Numbered from the stretch's first letter, positions 32,648-41,862 are shown. The stretch: 64,000 nucleotides of DNA from Aequorivita sp. H23M31 (GCF_004022485.1 NZ_CP034951.1:1798001-1862000); one strand, 5' to 3'. Translations and numbers: made by a program. Notes: generated from the letters alone by a model not told the origin.

Positions 32648-35200
32648 ATGCCAGTAAAAACAATTGAACCTGCTCGTCAAACTTTTACCCAAGATGAAGC
32701 TTTTAACGCTTCCGTTGAATACTTTAAAGGTGATGACCTTGCGGCCCGCGTTTGGGTTAATAAATATGCCTTAAAAGATTCTGACGGGAATATTTATGAA
32801 AAGACCCCTGACGATATGCACCGTCGAATAGCAAGAGAAATTGCCCGCATTGAACAGCGTTATGCCAATCCTTTGAGTGAAGAAGAGGTCTACGACGCCA
32901 TAAAGGATTTTAAATATATCGTACCTCAAGGTAGCCCAATGGCAGGAATTGGCAACCCTTTCCAAATCGCATCTCTTTCAAATTGCTTTGTAATCGGTAA
33001 TCAAGGTGATTCCGATTCGTACGGAGGAATCATGAAAATTGATCAAGAACAAGTACAACTTATGAAACGTCGCGGTGGGGTAGGCCATGATCTTTCCCAC
33101 ATACGACCCAAAGGATCACCTGTTAAAAACAGCGCCTTGACTTCTACGGGAATTGTTCCTTTTATGGAGCGATATTCAAATTCTACTCGCGAAGTTGCCC
33201 AAGACGGACGTCGGGGCGCTTTGATGTTATCCGTTTCCATAAACCATCCAGATTCCGAAGATTTCATTGATGCCAAAATGGAACAAGGCAAAGTTACCGG
33301 TGCAAATGTCTCCGTGAGAATTGATGACGCCTTTATGAAGGCAGTAAGAGATGGTGAAAATTACACCCAAAAATATCCTGTTTTCAGTGAAAATCCGAAG
33401 AACGTGAAGGATATAAATGCAGGCAAATTGTGGAAAAAGATCGTTCACAATGCCTGGAAATCTGCCGAACCTGGAATTTTATTTTGGGATACAATAATTA
33501 AAGAATCCGTTCCGGATTGTTATGCAGACTTGGGCTATAAAACAGTTTCGACAAATCCTTGTGGTGAAATTCCTCTATGTCCTTATGATTCATGCCGCTT
33601 GTTGGCAATCAACTTATTTTCCTATGTTGACAAGCCGTTTAAAAAAGATGCTTCCTTCAATTTCGAACTGTTTAAAAAGCATTTAAATATCGCCCAGAGA
33701 ATTATGGATGACATAATTGACCTCGAGCTTGAAAAAGTGGATGCTATTATCGCCAAAATCGATGCCGATCCACAATCTGAAGAAATTAAAGCGGTAGAAC
33801 GAAATTTATGGCTCAACATTCAAAGAAAAGCATTGGAAGGCCGTAGAACGGGAATAGGCATTACTGCGGAAGGCGATATGCTCGCTGCATTGGGAATTAA
33901 ATATGGCAGTGAGGCGGGAATTGAGTTTTCGGTAGAAATCCATAAAACATTAGCTCTTGAAGCATATAGAGCTTCTGTAAACACTGCAAAGGAACGTGGA
34001 GCATTCCAAATCTTTGATTCCGAACGCGAGAAAAACAATCCTTTTATTCTTCGATTGAAAGAAGCAGATGAAAAATTATATTTTGACATGTTGGAATACG
34101 GCCGCAGAAATATTGCGCTGTTGACTATTGCCCCTACCGGCACAACAAGTTTAATGACACAGACCACTTCCGGTATCGAACCGGTCTTCCTTCCCGTATA
34201 TAAAAGAAGAAGAAAAGTGAATCCGAATGACAAAAATGTTCGCGTGGATTTTGTAGACGAAGTGGGCGACAGCTGGGAGGAATATGTAGTTTTCCACCAC
34301 CGCTTTAAGGAATGGATGGAAGCGAATGGGATTTCGACTGATAAAAATTATTCTCAAGAAGAGCTGAACAAATTCGTAAAGAAGTCTCCTTATTATAAAG
34401 CAACTTCAAACGATGTCGATTGGATGAGCAAGGTAAAAATGCAGGGAGCAGTTCAAAAATGGGTAGATCATTCCATATCAGTAACCATCAATCTTCCAAA
34501 TGATGCTACAGAGGAATTGGTAGGCAAATTATATATGGAAGCTTGGCAGGCAGGATGCAAAGGAGTTACCGTGTATCGCGATGGTTCACGTTCGGGAGTT
34601 TTGATTGCTAACGATGAAAAAGATGAGGAACAAGAAACAATGCTTACTCCTTTTCCCACAAAACGTCCTGAAATTTTGGATGCTGATGTAGTTCGTTTTC
34701 AAAATAGCAAGGATAAATGGATTGCCTTTATCGGATTGATTGATGGAAAACCTTACGAAATATTTACTGGTTTTGCCGATGATGAGGATGGAATCCTTAT
34801 ACCACGATGGGTAAATGAAGGGTATATTATCAAAGCCAGAAATGATGATGGAAGTTCCAGATACGATTTCCAATATAAAAATAAAAGAGGCTACAAAACC
34901 ACTATTGAAGGACTTTCACATAAATTCAACCCAGAGTTCTGGAATTATGCGAAACTAATTTCCAGCACTCTTCGCCACGGGATGCCTATTGAAAAAGCTG
35001 TTGAATTGATCAATAGTCTGCAATTGGATAGCGAAAGCATCAATACCTGGAAAAATGGAGTCGCTCGCGCCTTGAAAAGATATGTTGCCGATGGTACAGA
35101 GGCCAAAAAACAAAAGTGTGAGAATTGTAATAGCACTTCACTTATTTATCAAGAAGGTTGTTTGACCTGTAAAGATTGCGGTTCATCCAAATGTGGATAA
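32648..35200 (+). CDS. nrdJ: Adenosylcobalamin-dependent ribonucleotide reductase, class II
   Basis: Reduces ribonucleotides to deoxyribonucleotides using a B12-derived radical, independent of oxygen. 850 residues. The substrate-site motif STNPCGEIPL carries the Asn-Cys-Glu radical triad near residue 305; SLSNCFVIGN and RRGGVGHDLSHIRPKGS lie upstream with the first redox Cys; LLTIAPTGTTSLM near 490 is the phosphate-binding loop. The C-terminal tail has a zinc-ribbon-like CENCNSTSLIYQEG then CLTCKDCGSSKCG, with the redox Cys pair that re-reduces the active site. No ATP cone is obvious at the N-terminus. No B12 riboswitch was recognised in the 292 bases upstream. A terminator follows. Confidence 0.94.
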   Translation: MPVKTIEPARQTFTQDEAFNASVEYFKGDDLAARVWVNKYALKDSDGNIYEKTPDDMHRRIAREIARIEQRYANPLSEEEVYDAIKDFKYIVPQGSPMAGIGNPFQIASLSNCFVIGNQGDSDSYGGIMKIDQEQVQLMKRRGGVGHDLSHIRPKGSPVKNSALTSTGIVPFMERYSNSTREVAQDGRRGALMLSVSINHPDSEDFIDAKMEQGKVTGANVSVRIDDAFMKAVRDGENYTQKYPVFSENPKNVKDINAGKLWKKIVHNAWKSAEPGILFWDTIIKESVPDCYADLGYKTVSTNPCGEIPLCPYDSCRLLAINLFSYVDKPFKKDASFNFELFKKHLNIAQRIMDDIIDLELEKVDAIIAKIDADPQSEEIKAVERNLWLNIQRKALEGRRTGIGITAEGDMLAALGIKYGSEAGIEFSVEIHKTLALEAYRASVNTAKERGAFQIFDSEREKNNPFILRLKEADEKLYFDMLEYGRRNIALLTIAPTGTTSLMTQTTSGIEPVFLPVYKRRRKVNPNDKNVRVDFVDEVGDSWEEYVVFHHRFKEWMEANGISTDKNYSQEELNKFVKKSPYYKATSNDVDWMSKVKMQGAVQKWVDHSISVTINLPNDATEELVGKLYMEAWQAGCKGVTVYRDGSRSGVLIANDEKDEEQETMLTPFPTKRPEILDADVVRFQNSKDKWIAFIGLIDGKPYEIFTGFADDEDGILIPRWVNEGYIIKARNDDGSSRYDFQYKNKRGYKTTIEGLSHKFNPEFWNYAKLISSTLRHGMPIEKAVELINSLQLDSESINTWKNGVARALKRYVADGTEAKKQKCENCNSTSLIYQEGCLTCKDCGSSKCG

Positions 35201-35252
35201 AAGCGGATATGGTCTATTGCTCCAACGGAGTTTAAACATTCTCTTTATTAGC

Positions 35253-35289
35253 AAAAGCCTCAAGGATTTGAAATCCCTGAGGCTTTTTT
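35253..35289 (+). terminator. Rho-independent terminator of nrdJ
   Basis: AAAAGCCTCA (35253-35262) pairs with TGAGGCTTTT (35278-35287), with an inner GGATTT/AAATCC stem. A T-run ends the hairpin. It lies 52 bases after the nrdJ stop. Confidence 0.88.
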
Positions 35290-35376
35290 GCAATGAATTT
35301 CCAAGGGTCCTAGAGAAACTCCGAGTTTTATTAAATAAGCCCAACTCTCGAATTAGATTGCTTCGATCTTCGCAAT

Positions 35377-36978
35377 TTACATCCCAGAAATTACCTTATC
35401 CTTAGGAAGTTTTACGGAATAGGAAATTCTAACTTTCTTGGTTTCTCCCGCGTTTAAATGAAGGTTCCAAGTTAATTCTCCCTTATCATTATTTACTTTG
35501 GCATTTGAAGTTTCAAGTAACTTGATTTCAATATCCTTTTCAGTAGATAACGGAAATTGTTCTTTCACATCTATATCAATTGCTTCTTTACGAGAATTTC
35601 GCACGGAAATTTCATAAGTGTAAACCCGTTTTTGAGAGCCTCCAAAAAAAGAAGTACTTCCTTCTTCATTGATTCTTTCTCGTTTTGTAATTATCCGCTC
35701 GTCTCTTCCCAAACTCAATGTCAAAGTATCCTCCGTGGAATTTGGATTGATATAGGAATTTCCGGCAAAATTGTTATCAATTATCAAATTTGCATTTCCG
35801 GGCAAAAGATTGTACTGCTGCCAGTTCGAAACTTTTGCTACCAAAAAGGCACCTTCATCCAAACGCGGCGCAGTAAAATAAGAATATTTCGCAGGTAACT
35901 GATATTCTTTTAACTCCACAGCTTGTGGTTTTTGGTTTGAATAGATGTCATAAGGCGTATTGACAACGAAAGATGTGGATAATTGATTTTCTTGTACTAT
36001 CACCATCTCGTCCAATTCCGCACTACTGCCATTCATGCTTTCCTTTTGAATCCCCGCTTGACGATTTGACGTTCTTTGATTGTACACCACTGGTTGGCGA
36101 AAACCCACCCACCACGGATTTAATTCGGGAGCATTATTGTTGCGTTGGGGGTTTCCACTGGAAAAAGCCAACTTAACCTGTTTCCAATCGATTCCTGTAT
36201 TCTGGGAAACATTTGCTTTGTAAATAAGCTGCGCCGGTTCATTCAAATTATCAACATTTATTTCGTAAAAAGGCGTCCAAGAAACATTGTTGGAAAAGTA
36301 ATTGATTTCAAAATCGGTTTTTACAGCTGTGTTGGAATTTATCCGCACTACCAGCTGGCCAGCATTATTCCCGCTACCCCCTGCTTCTTGCATTTGTTTT
36401 TGTAGTTTGTCTACTATTTTTTGTTGCTTCGCTTCTTGTTCCTTCAACTTAATAATATTGGACGATAAAATTTTATATTCCTCCCGATAAAACTTGATCA
36501 TTGCAGCCACACTTGTTGGAGAAACGCCACTCTCCCCTCCAAATTTTCTGTTTTCCTCAAGCAACGCCAGACTGCCTTCCTCAGCCTTTCTAGCATTTGT
36601 CAAACCATCAAGAATTTCTTTGGCATCCTCATATTTATTTTTGACCGCTATATATTGCGAACTTTGGTTTTCTCCCTTTACCAAATAATCCCTTTCATAA
36701 GAAACGGAAAGAATGGTAAGCTGTTTGTTGTCACTGCTTATCCGAATACTTTGTGGATCGATATTCTGGGCGATTTGACTAATTACCAATTCAGAATTTC
36801 CACTGGGGATTGATACCTGCTTGGCTATATGATGCAGGCTCGCACCTTGGGAAAAGATTGTGGCATCAATTAAATTGGCATTTGTCTCAACAACATTTTG
36901 TCCCGAAAGAGAAGGAACAGTCAAAAAAAAGAGTAGAAGTAATGTTAAGATGGATAAATGGATCGAAGAAGTCTTCAT
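35377..36978 (-). CDS. DUF4139 protein, mucoidy inhibitor MuiA family
   Basis: Exported protein of 533 residues with a signal peptide ending SLSGQ. An N-terminal DUF4140 domain (about 30-130, ATIFSQGASLHHIAKQVSIPSG) is followed by a coiled-coil stretch (about 150-200, KIVDKLQKQMQEAG) and a C-terminal DUF4139 beta domain (about 215-530, VSWTPFYEINVDNL, ISVRNSRKEAIDIDVKEQFPLS). The family includes MuiA, named from a mucoidy phenotype; the biochemical role is unknown. An insertion rich in Ser, Asn and Gln (about 310-345, including ELDEMVIVQENQ) resembles a TonB-receptor-like linker. It is convergent with nrdJ and stands alone. Confidence 0.85.
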   Translation of the reverse strand: MKTSSIHLSILTLLLLFFLTVPSLSGQNVVETNANLIDATIFSQGASLHHIAKQVSIPSGNSELVISQIAQNIDPQSIRISSDNKQLTILSVSYERDYLVKGENQSSQYIAVKNKYEDAKEILDGLTNARKAEEGSLALLEENRKFGGESGVSPTSVAAMIKFYREEYKILSSNIIKLKEQEAKQQKIVDKLQKQMQEAGGSGNNAGQLVVRINSNTAVKTDFEINYFSNNVSWTPFYEINVDNLNEPAQLIYKANVSQNTGIDWKQVKLAFSSGNPQRNNNAPELNPWWVGFRQPVVYNQRTSNRQAGIQKESMNGSSAELDEMVIVQENQLSTSFVVNTPYDIYSNQKPQAVELKEYQLPAKYSYFTAPRLDEGAFLVAKVSNWQQYNLLPGNANLIIDNNFAGNSYINPNSTEDTLTLSLGRDERIITKRERINEEGSTSFFGGSQKRVYTYEISVRNSRKEAIDIDVKEQFPLSTEKDIEIKLLETSNAKVNNDKGELTWNLHLNAGETKKVRISYSVKLPKDKVISGM

Positions 36979-37156
36979 ACGAATTTGGCTTTAATTTTAA
37001 AAAGACAGTCAATTTTTATGCCGTTGTGGAAAAAGAGCCTCCTTTGAGCTGTCCTAGATAGAGAATAGAAAACAAACTTAACACTGTTAAAAGGATCATC
37101 CCAATAGAAAATGCTTAAATTTAAAAATCCTTCAATTTCGGGATTTTATCAAGACT

Positions 37157-38464
37157 ATGGAGCACATCGTAATTATCGGAAACGGTATTGCAGGCATAAC
37201 AGCCGCACGACATATTCGAAAACTATCAGATAAAAAGATTACGATCATTTCGGCAGAAACTGATTATTTTTTCTCGCGTACAGCGCTAATGTATGTTTAT
37301 ATGGGGCATATGAGATGGGAAGATATCAAACCTTATGAAGACTGGTTTTGGAAAAAAAATAGTCTGGAATTGAAGAAGGGGTATGTAGAATCCATTAATA
37401 CAGACTTAAAAACGCTATATTTTAGAGAAGGCGATTCCATTACTTATAACAAATTGATAATTGCCAGTGGTTCTACAACAACCACTTTTGGTTGGCAAGG
37501 TTTGGAGTTAAAAGGTGTCCAGGGATTGGTTTCCAAACAGGATTTGGAAATGCTGGAGGAAAACGCACCCAATAATAAAGAATGCCCAAGCGCCGTAATT
37601 GTTGGGGGCGGATTGATTGGGATTGAAATGGCTGAAATGCTACGAACACGAGATATTCAGGTTACTATGATAATTCGCGAGCCCGCTTTTTGGGAAAACG
37701 CACTTCCACTCCTCAATTCTGAAATGCTATCACGTCATATCCAATCACACGGGGTGGATTTGCGACATAATTCCCAACTGGATAAAATCCTAGGAGATGA
37801 TCAAGGAAATGTTCGCGCCGTATTGACGACTTCAGGAGAAGAAATTCCTTGTAAAGTTGTTGGAATTGCTACCGGTGTAAAACCTAATATTTCATTTCTG
37901 AAAAATTCGAAAATCGAAACCGATAGAGGGATTCTTGTTAACCGAAAACTACAAACCAATATTGAAGAGGTATTCGCCATTGGGGATTGCGCCCAGCAAC
38001 GTGAGCCTATTGGATTAAGACCATCTGTTGAAGCGGTTTGGTACACAGGCAGAATGATGGGCGAGGCCCTTGCTCAAACCATCTGTGGAAATCCCTTTGA
38101 GTACAGGCCAGGCCATTGGTTCAATAGCGCCAAGTTTTTTGATATCGAATACCAAACCTACGGATGGGTATTCCCAAAAGGAAGAAGAAAAGATTATGAG
38201 GAACAATTCCATTGGAAATGCGAAAGCGACCTAAGAGCAATTACCGTTTCTTATAACAAAGAAAGTGGCGAATTTTTAGGAATAAACACCTTTGGAATCC
38301 GAATGAAACACGAGGTTTTTAATAGGTGGTTAAATCAAAAACGAAGCGTTGACTATGTGATAGAGAATTTAAGAGAAGCGAATTTTGATCCGGAGTTTTT
38401 TAAAAAATATGAAAAAGAGATTTTGAAGGAATATTTGTCCAAAATAAAAATATTGAAGGTTTAA
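37157..38464 (+). CDS. FAD-dependent pyridine nucleotide oxidoreductase
   Basis: Protein of 435 residues from the FAD/NAD(P)H disulfide-reductase-like superfamily. The FAD-binding GxGxxG is IIGNGIAGITAARH at the N-terminus, the second dinucleotide site is IVGGGLIGIEMAEML near residue 150, and VFAIGDCAQQ near 275 binds the flavin ribityl chain. There is no redox-active CxxxxC. The C-terminal 140 residues lack a known domain. Similar enzymes reduce rubredoxin, nitrite or ferredoxin-type partners; the partner here is not known. Two genes further along is a polyferredoxin membrane protein, now interrupted, which would be a natural electron partner (inference). A REP-like hairpin starts one base past the stop. 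Confidence 0.85.
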   Translation: MEHIVIIGNGIAGITAARHIRKLSDKKITIISAETDYFFSRTALMYVYMGHMRWEDIKPYEDWFWKKNSLELKKGYVESINTDLKTLYFREGDSITYNKLIIASGSTTTTFGWQGLELKGVQGLVSKQDLEMLEENAPNNKECPSAVIVGGGLIGIEMAEMLRTRDIQVTMIIREPAFWENALPLLNSEMLSRHIQSHGVDLRHNSQLDKILGDDQGNVRAVLTTSGEEIPCKVVGIATGVKPNISFLKNSKIETDRGILVNRKLQTNIEEVFAIGDCAQQREPIGLRPSVEAVWYTGRMMGEALAQTICGNPFEYRPGHWFNSAKFFDIEYQTYGWVFPKGRRKDYEEQFHWKCESDLRAITVSYNKESGEFLGINTFGIRMKHEVFNRWLNQKRSVDYVIENLREANFDPEFFKKYEKEILKEYLSKIKILKV

Positions 38465-38465
38465 T

Positions 38466-38498
38466 AAACCCCAAAGGTGTTTGAAACCTTTGGGGTTT
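38466..38498 (+). repeat. REP-like hairpin, copy 1 (may act as terminator)
   Basis: AAACCCCAAAGGT (38466-38478) and ACCTTTGGGGTTT (38486-38498) form a perfect 13-base stem with a 7-base loop. The same motif recurs at 40156-40188 and 41811-41862 and, as a variant, at 39501-39528. It lies directly after the oxidoreductase stop and could end transcription from either side. Confidence 0.75.
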
Positions 38499-38525
38499 GA
38501 AAATCAAACTAAAATCTGTTAGGGA

Positions 38526-39269
38526 TTAATTTACCAAAACACTTAAAGAATCCTCAAGTTTCTTAGCTTCCAAAAACAGTATGTTGTTTTCTAGATGTAT
38601 GTGTAAGTGCAAATCATCTTGGAAATCTCTCAACATTTCAAAGGCCACTTTATAGGTGTTGCAACCGTCCTCCGGCGTGGTAAAGTTGTTAGATAATTTA
38701 GCAATTTCTCTATGGCGAACGCCTTCGTCATCGTGCTCTTCCATCAGTTTGGCAATGGGTCTTTCGACAGTTTCCAATCCTTCTGGTTTTGCGGGAGCAG
38801 TTCCATTTTCCTTGGCTTCCAGCATTCGTTTGATATAAGGGAAAAACATTCCTTCTTCCTCCACCATATGGCTGCCCAGATTTTCAGCGGACTCTCGAAA
38901 CAATTCTTTAATTTCAAATAGTTCAGGGTGCCTTTCTCCGTGAACTCTAGCGATTTTATCCAAATAGAAGTTGATTACGGGAGATTTTTCAGTTACATAT
39001 CGGTGATGTTTCTTCTCAATAAAATCTATTAATAAATCTAGAGGCCAAGATTTATAATCGATGCTTTGAGCTGATGAAGTTTGAGAAATAGAAGCCAAAT
39101 CATTCAACAGGGCATCTTTATCAATTTGTTCTTGCTCACAAACATCTTCGATGGAGCGATTTCCACGGCAGCAAAAATCAATTCCATATTTAGAGAATAC
39201 TGCAGCGGTTTTGTAGTCATCGGCTACAAATTCCTGAATTAATTTCTTGGGGTTTACTGTATTTATCAT
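38526..39269 (-). CDS. ric: Iron-sulfur cluster repair di-iron protein (RIC/YtfE/ScdA)
   Basis: Repairs iron-sulfur clusters damaged by nitric oxide or peroxide, using a non-haem di-iron centre. The 247 residues give the full two-domain form: an N-terminal ScdA_N domain (about 1-60) with the conserved Cys pair in YGIDFCCRGNRSI, and a hemerythrin-like four-helix domain with the metal-binding His and Glu in KKHHRYV, VHGERHPE, GSHMVEEEGMFFPY, EEHDDEGVRHRE and LHIHLENNILF. Divergent from the pseudogene region upstream. Its position beside an FAD oxidoreductase and a polyferredoxin fits a redox and nitrosative-stress neighbourhood. Confidence 0.94.
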   Translation of the reverse strand: MINTVNPKKLIQEFVADDYKTAAVFSKYGIDFCCRGNRSIEDVCEQEQIDKDALLNDLASISQTSSAQSIDYKSWPLDLLIDFIEKKHHRYVTEKSPVINFYLDKIARVHGERHPELFEIKELFRESAENLGSHMVEEEGMFFPYIKRMLEAKENGTAPAKPEGLETVERPIAKLMEEHDDEGVRHREIAKLSNNFTTPEDGCNTYKVAFEMLRDFQDDLHLHIHLENNILFLEAKKLEDSLSVLVN

Positions 39270-39642
39270 AATTGAGAATTTATTTTTTTAATTTCCATAA
39301 TCCCTGGAAGGGGATTCCTTTTAATGAAGCAAATATATACATTAAAACAATTACGGACAAAATTGTCTTAATTATATTTTGTTAAAAGTTAAGGGAATAC
39401 ATATAGGAGTTGTTTATCAAGTTTAAGAAAGGATATATTTACGGTGGTATGAAGATACTTTATAAAGAATATTAGCGTCGGCTTTTATGTCCGTTACCAC
39501 ACCTCACAGGTCTCAAAGACTGTGAGGTTTTACTATAAGTGATATTTTTAATGCGAATAAAAAGGTTTAACTTGGTAAACCCAAAAGTTTTAACTTTTCC
39601 GCTGGAGGAAGAAAATCTTAAGGGTTTAAAGCCGTGCTGAAT
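39270..39642. other. Intergenic region with one REP-like hairpin, no gene seen
   Basis: AT-rich spacer between ric and the decayed transposase. Contains AATCCC/GGGATT (about 39299-39316) as a weak hairpin and the CCTCACAG/CTGTGAGG hairpin at 39501-39528. No supported coding region. Confidence 0.5.
39501..39528 (+). repeat. REP-like hairpin, variant copy
   Basis: ACCTCACAG (39501-39509) and CTGTGAGGT (39520-39528) form a perfect 9-base stem with a 10-base loop that contains TCTCAAAGA. It is 115 bases before the decayed REP-associated transposase. Confidence 0.7.
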
Positions 39643-40145
39643 ATGGAATACGAACCTATAGCATCAGAAAAATATTATCATATTTTCAATCGCGGAAACA
39701 ACCGAGAAGATATCTTTATGGAAGAACAGATTTATTCATATTTCTTAGAATTATTAAAGAAACATATTCTTACAGGGGCGCAAATCTTGACCTAGTATTT
39801 ATTGAAAAATCATTTTCATCTCCTGATAAAGGCAAAAAACGTTGAAGATAAGAAAACAAATCAAGGCTTCTCCAACTTGTTTAACGCTTATGCAAAAGCA
39901 GTAAATAAAAAATACAATCGCAAGGGTAATTTATTTCGAAGGAGATTTCAGCGGAAAAGAATTGAAGCAGAAGACTATTTGAAAAGATTAATAGTTTATA
40001 TTAACCTAAATCCCGTGATTCTTGGATTCTGACTTCTTTGGAAAGGAAATTTGTACTTAATTTATTTGATGATAAAGAAAATACCAAATACAATTTAGAT
40101 TCCAATAAATACAAAATTGATTATGATAATTATTATTTAGAGTAA
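39643..40145 (+). pseudogene. REP-associated tyrosine transposase (RAYT), decayed
   Basis: The frame from the ATG at 39643 reads YYHIFNRGNNREDIF, the typical start of Y1/REP-associated transposases, then meets an in-frame TAG at 39793-39795, and continues in the same frame with LLKNHFHLLIKAKN, where HFH is the HUH metal motif, and AEDYLKRLIVYINLNPV, which carries the catalytic Tyr. A TGA at 40030 then ends the frame early; a shifted frame (FDDKENTKYNLDSNKYK to a TAA at 40143) looks like the rest of the tail. The gene is therefore disabled by one nonsense codon and at least one frameshift. Its flanks carry REP-like hairpins, the elements this family mobilises. Confidence 0.85.
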
Positions 40146-40155
40146 AGTTGTTGCA

Positions 40156-40188
40156 AAACCCAATAGGTCTTTGAGGCTTTTGGGGTTT
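40156..40188 (+). repeat. REP-like hairpin, copy 2
   Basis: AAACCCAA near 40156-40163 and TTTGGGGTTT near 40179-40188 are an imperfect copy of the copy-1 hairpin, 11 bases after the transposase remnant and just before the polyferredoxin gene. Confidence 0.6.
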
Positions 40189-40213
40189 GGATCCAATAAA
40201 TCACAAACAAACA

Positions 40214-41800
40214 ATGAACACATTCCAAAGAAATATGTCTCTCGCGGGAGAACCACCAAAAGCAATAAACACCCAACAGAAACTATCATCCGGACTGGGA
40301 TTGCTGGGGTTGACGGTATTAGTTCTGGCTATTTTTAATGTTGATTTTCCCAATAGAGGGTTATGGCTCACAATGGCATTAAGTGCAATTGCGGTGGGAA
40401 CTATTTGGTTTTCTATTGCAGCATACTCGGATAAGCACCCAGGAATTAAAAATGACGGAGTTTATTTTAAATCGCTTACTTCTCACGGGTTTTGGGCGTG
40501 GATTCTTGGGATTGGCCTGACTCTTTTTTACGTTCTTCTTTATTGGTTTCCTGCTTATTTGGGACTATCGGAAAATGGAAACAACACAGGCATTGTAGCG
40601 CTCTTTGATCCTTTAAGCAGATTTATCAGTGGTAATCCCGCAAGTCAGTGGTTTGTATATGGAACGCTTTACACCTTAGCGATTCTAGCATTTGGAGTAA
40701 AGTTTCTTATGAAATATCGGCATAACAGGTATGAAAGGCTTCGAACATTTTCTGTAATGTTTTTCCAATTGGGATTTGCATTTCTCATTCCCGAACTAAT
40801 GCTTCGCCTGAACCGAGAAACCTTTTCTCTTCCCTATTACGATCTTAAAAATATATAGCCTCTTAACTATTATAATTTTGAGCAATATAGAGTTGACGAA
40901 TTTATTTCCGCAGGAGATATTGGAATTGGATTACTGATATTCGGAGTGGCTTCTATTTTAATTATAACTCCAATTCTTACGTACAAGTACGGAAAACGTT
41001 GGTATTGTAGTTGGGTTTGTGGTTGCGGTGGATTGGCGGAAACCGCTGGAGATCCATTTAGACATTTAAGTGATAAACGAGTCGTCGCGTGGAAAATTGA
41101 ACGTTGGGTAGTTCACAGCGTTTTGGTTTTTGTTGTGTTGATGACAACTGCCGTGGTCTATAGTTATTTGGGTGAGGACTCTTCAAAATATTGGCTTACA
41201 AAAACTACCTTTCTTATAAGTGTAGCCATGCTTTTAACAGTAGTTTTTCTTTGGATTTGGATTTATAAAAGAAAAGAATTGCAAAAAGATGCCCAACTCG
41301 GTGCAATTGGTTATTTCGTTATCATAATCGCTCTTATCCTTCTTCACCTTAGTACTGGATACAAACTATTTCTCTTTGATGCCGAAACCTTGCGTGCTTC
41401 CTATGGCTTTTTGATTGGTGCGGTTTTTAGCGGCGTAATTGGCGTGGGCTTTTATCCTATTTTCGGAAATAGGGTTTGGTGCAGGTTTGGGTGCCCAATG
41501 GCTGCAATCCTGGGAATCCAACAAAGGCTCTTTTCAAAATTTAGAATTACCACCAATGGCGGACAGTGCATCAGTTGCGGGAATTGTTCTACCTATTGCG
41601 AAATGGGTATCGACGTACGTGCATATGCCCAGAAAGGCGAAAATATAGTTCGTGCGAGTTGTGTAGGTTGTGGCATCTGTTCTGCCGTTTGTCCTCGTGG
41701 AGTTTTAAAACTTGAAAATGGACCTTTAGAAAATCGTATAAGTCCGAACGAAATTTTGCTTGGGAATGATGTGGATTTGATGAAATTTGTAAATAAGTAA
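40214..41800 (+). pseudogene. Polyferredoxin membrane protein (NapH/NosR/CcoG-like) interrupted by one in-frame TAG
   Basis: Both halves are in one frame: about 214 codons, then TAG at 40856-40858, then 314 codons to the stop at 41800. Read through, the join is DLKNI-stop-PLNYYNFEQ; a Trp codon (TGG) there would restore a protein of about 528 residues. The first half holds about five membrane helices. The second has the CSWVCGCGG motif of NapH/NosR proteins, further helices and two Cx2Cx2Cx3C clusters, CISCGNCSTYC and CVGCGICSAVC, for two [4Fe-4S] centres. It would pass electrons across the membrane, perhaps with the FAD oxidoreductase upstream. A TGG-to-TAG mutation or a sequencing error explains it; normal stop usage of TAG elsewhere in the window argues against recoding. 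A second start for the rear half alone is not evident. Confidence 0.8.
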
Positions 41801-41810
41801 AAACGGTATA

Positions 41811-41862
41811 AGACCCCAAAGGTTTTCCTCCTCCGGCGGTCAAGTTAAAACCTTTGAGGTCT
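41811..41862 (+). repeat. REP-like hairpin, copy 3
   Basis: AGACCCCAAAGGTTTT (41811-41826) and AAAACCTTTGAGGTCT (41847-41862) form a 16-base stem with one mismatch and a 20-base loop containing CTCCGGCGG. It separates the polyferredoxin gene from the glycosyltransferase pair. Confidence 0.75.

Noticed and set aside
39802..40032. Independent 76-codon gene within the transposase remnant
   Set aside because: It is in frame with the upstream part and carries the C-terminal half of the transposase, including the Tyr motif. It is part of one decayed gene, not a separate gene.
40187..40213. TTG start for the polyferredoxin gene
   Set aside because: The first nine codons would run out of the REP-like hairpin at 40156-40188. 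The ATG at 40214 is more natural.
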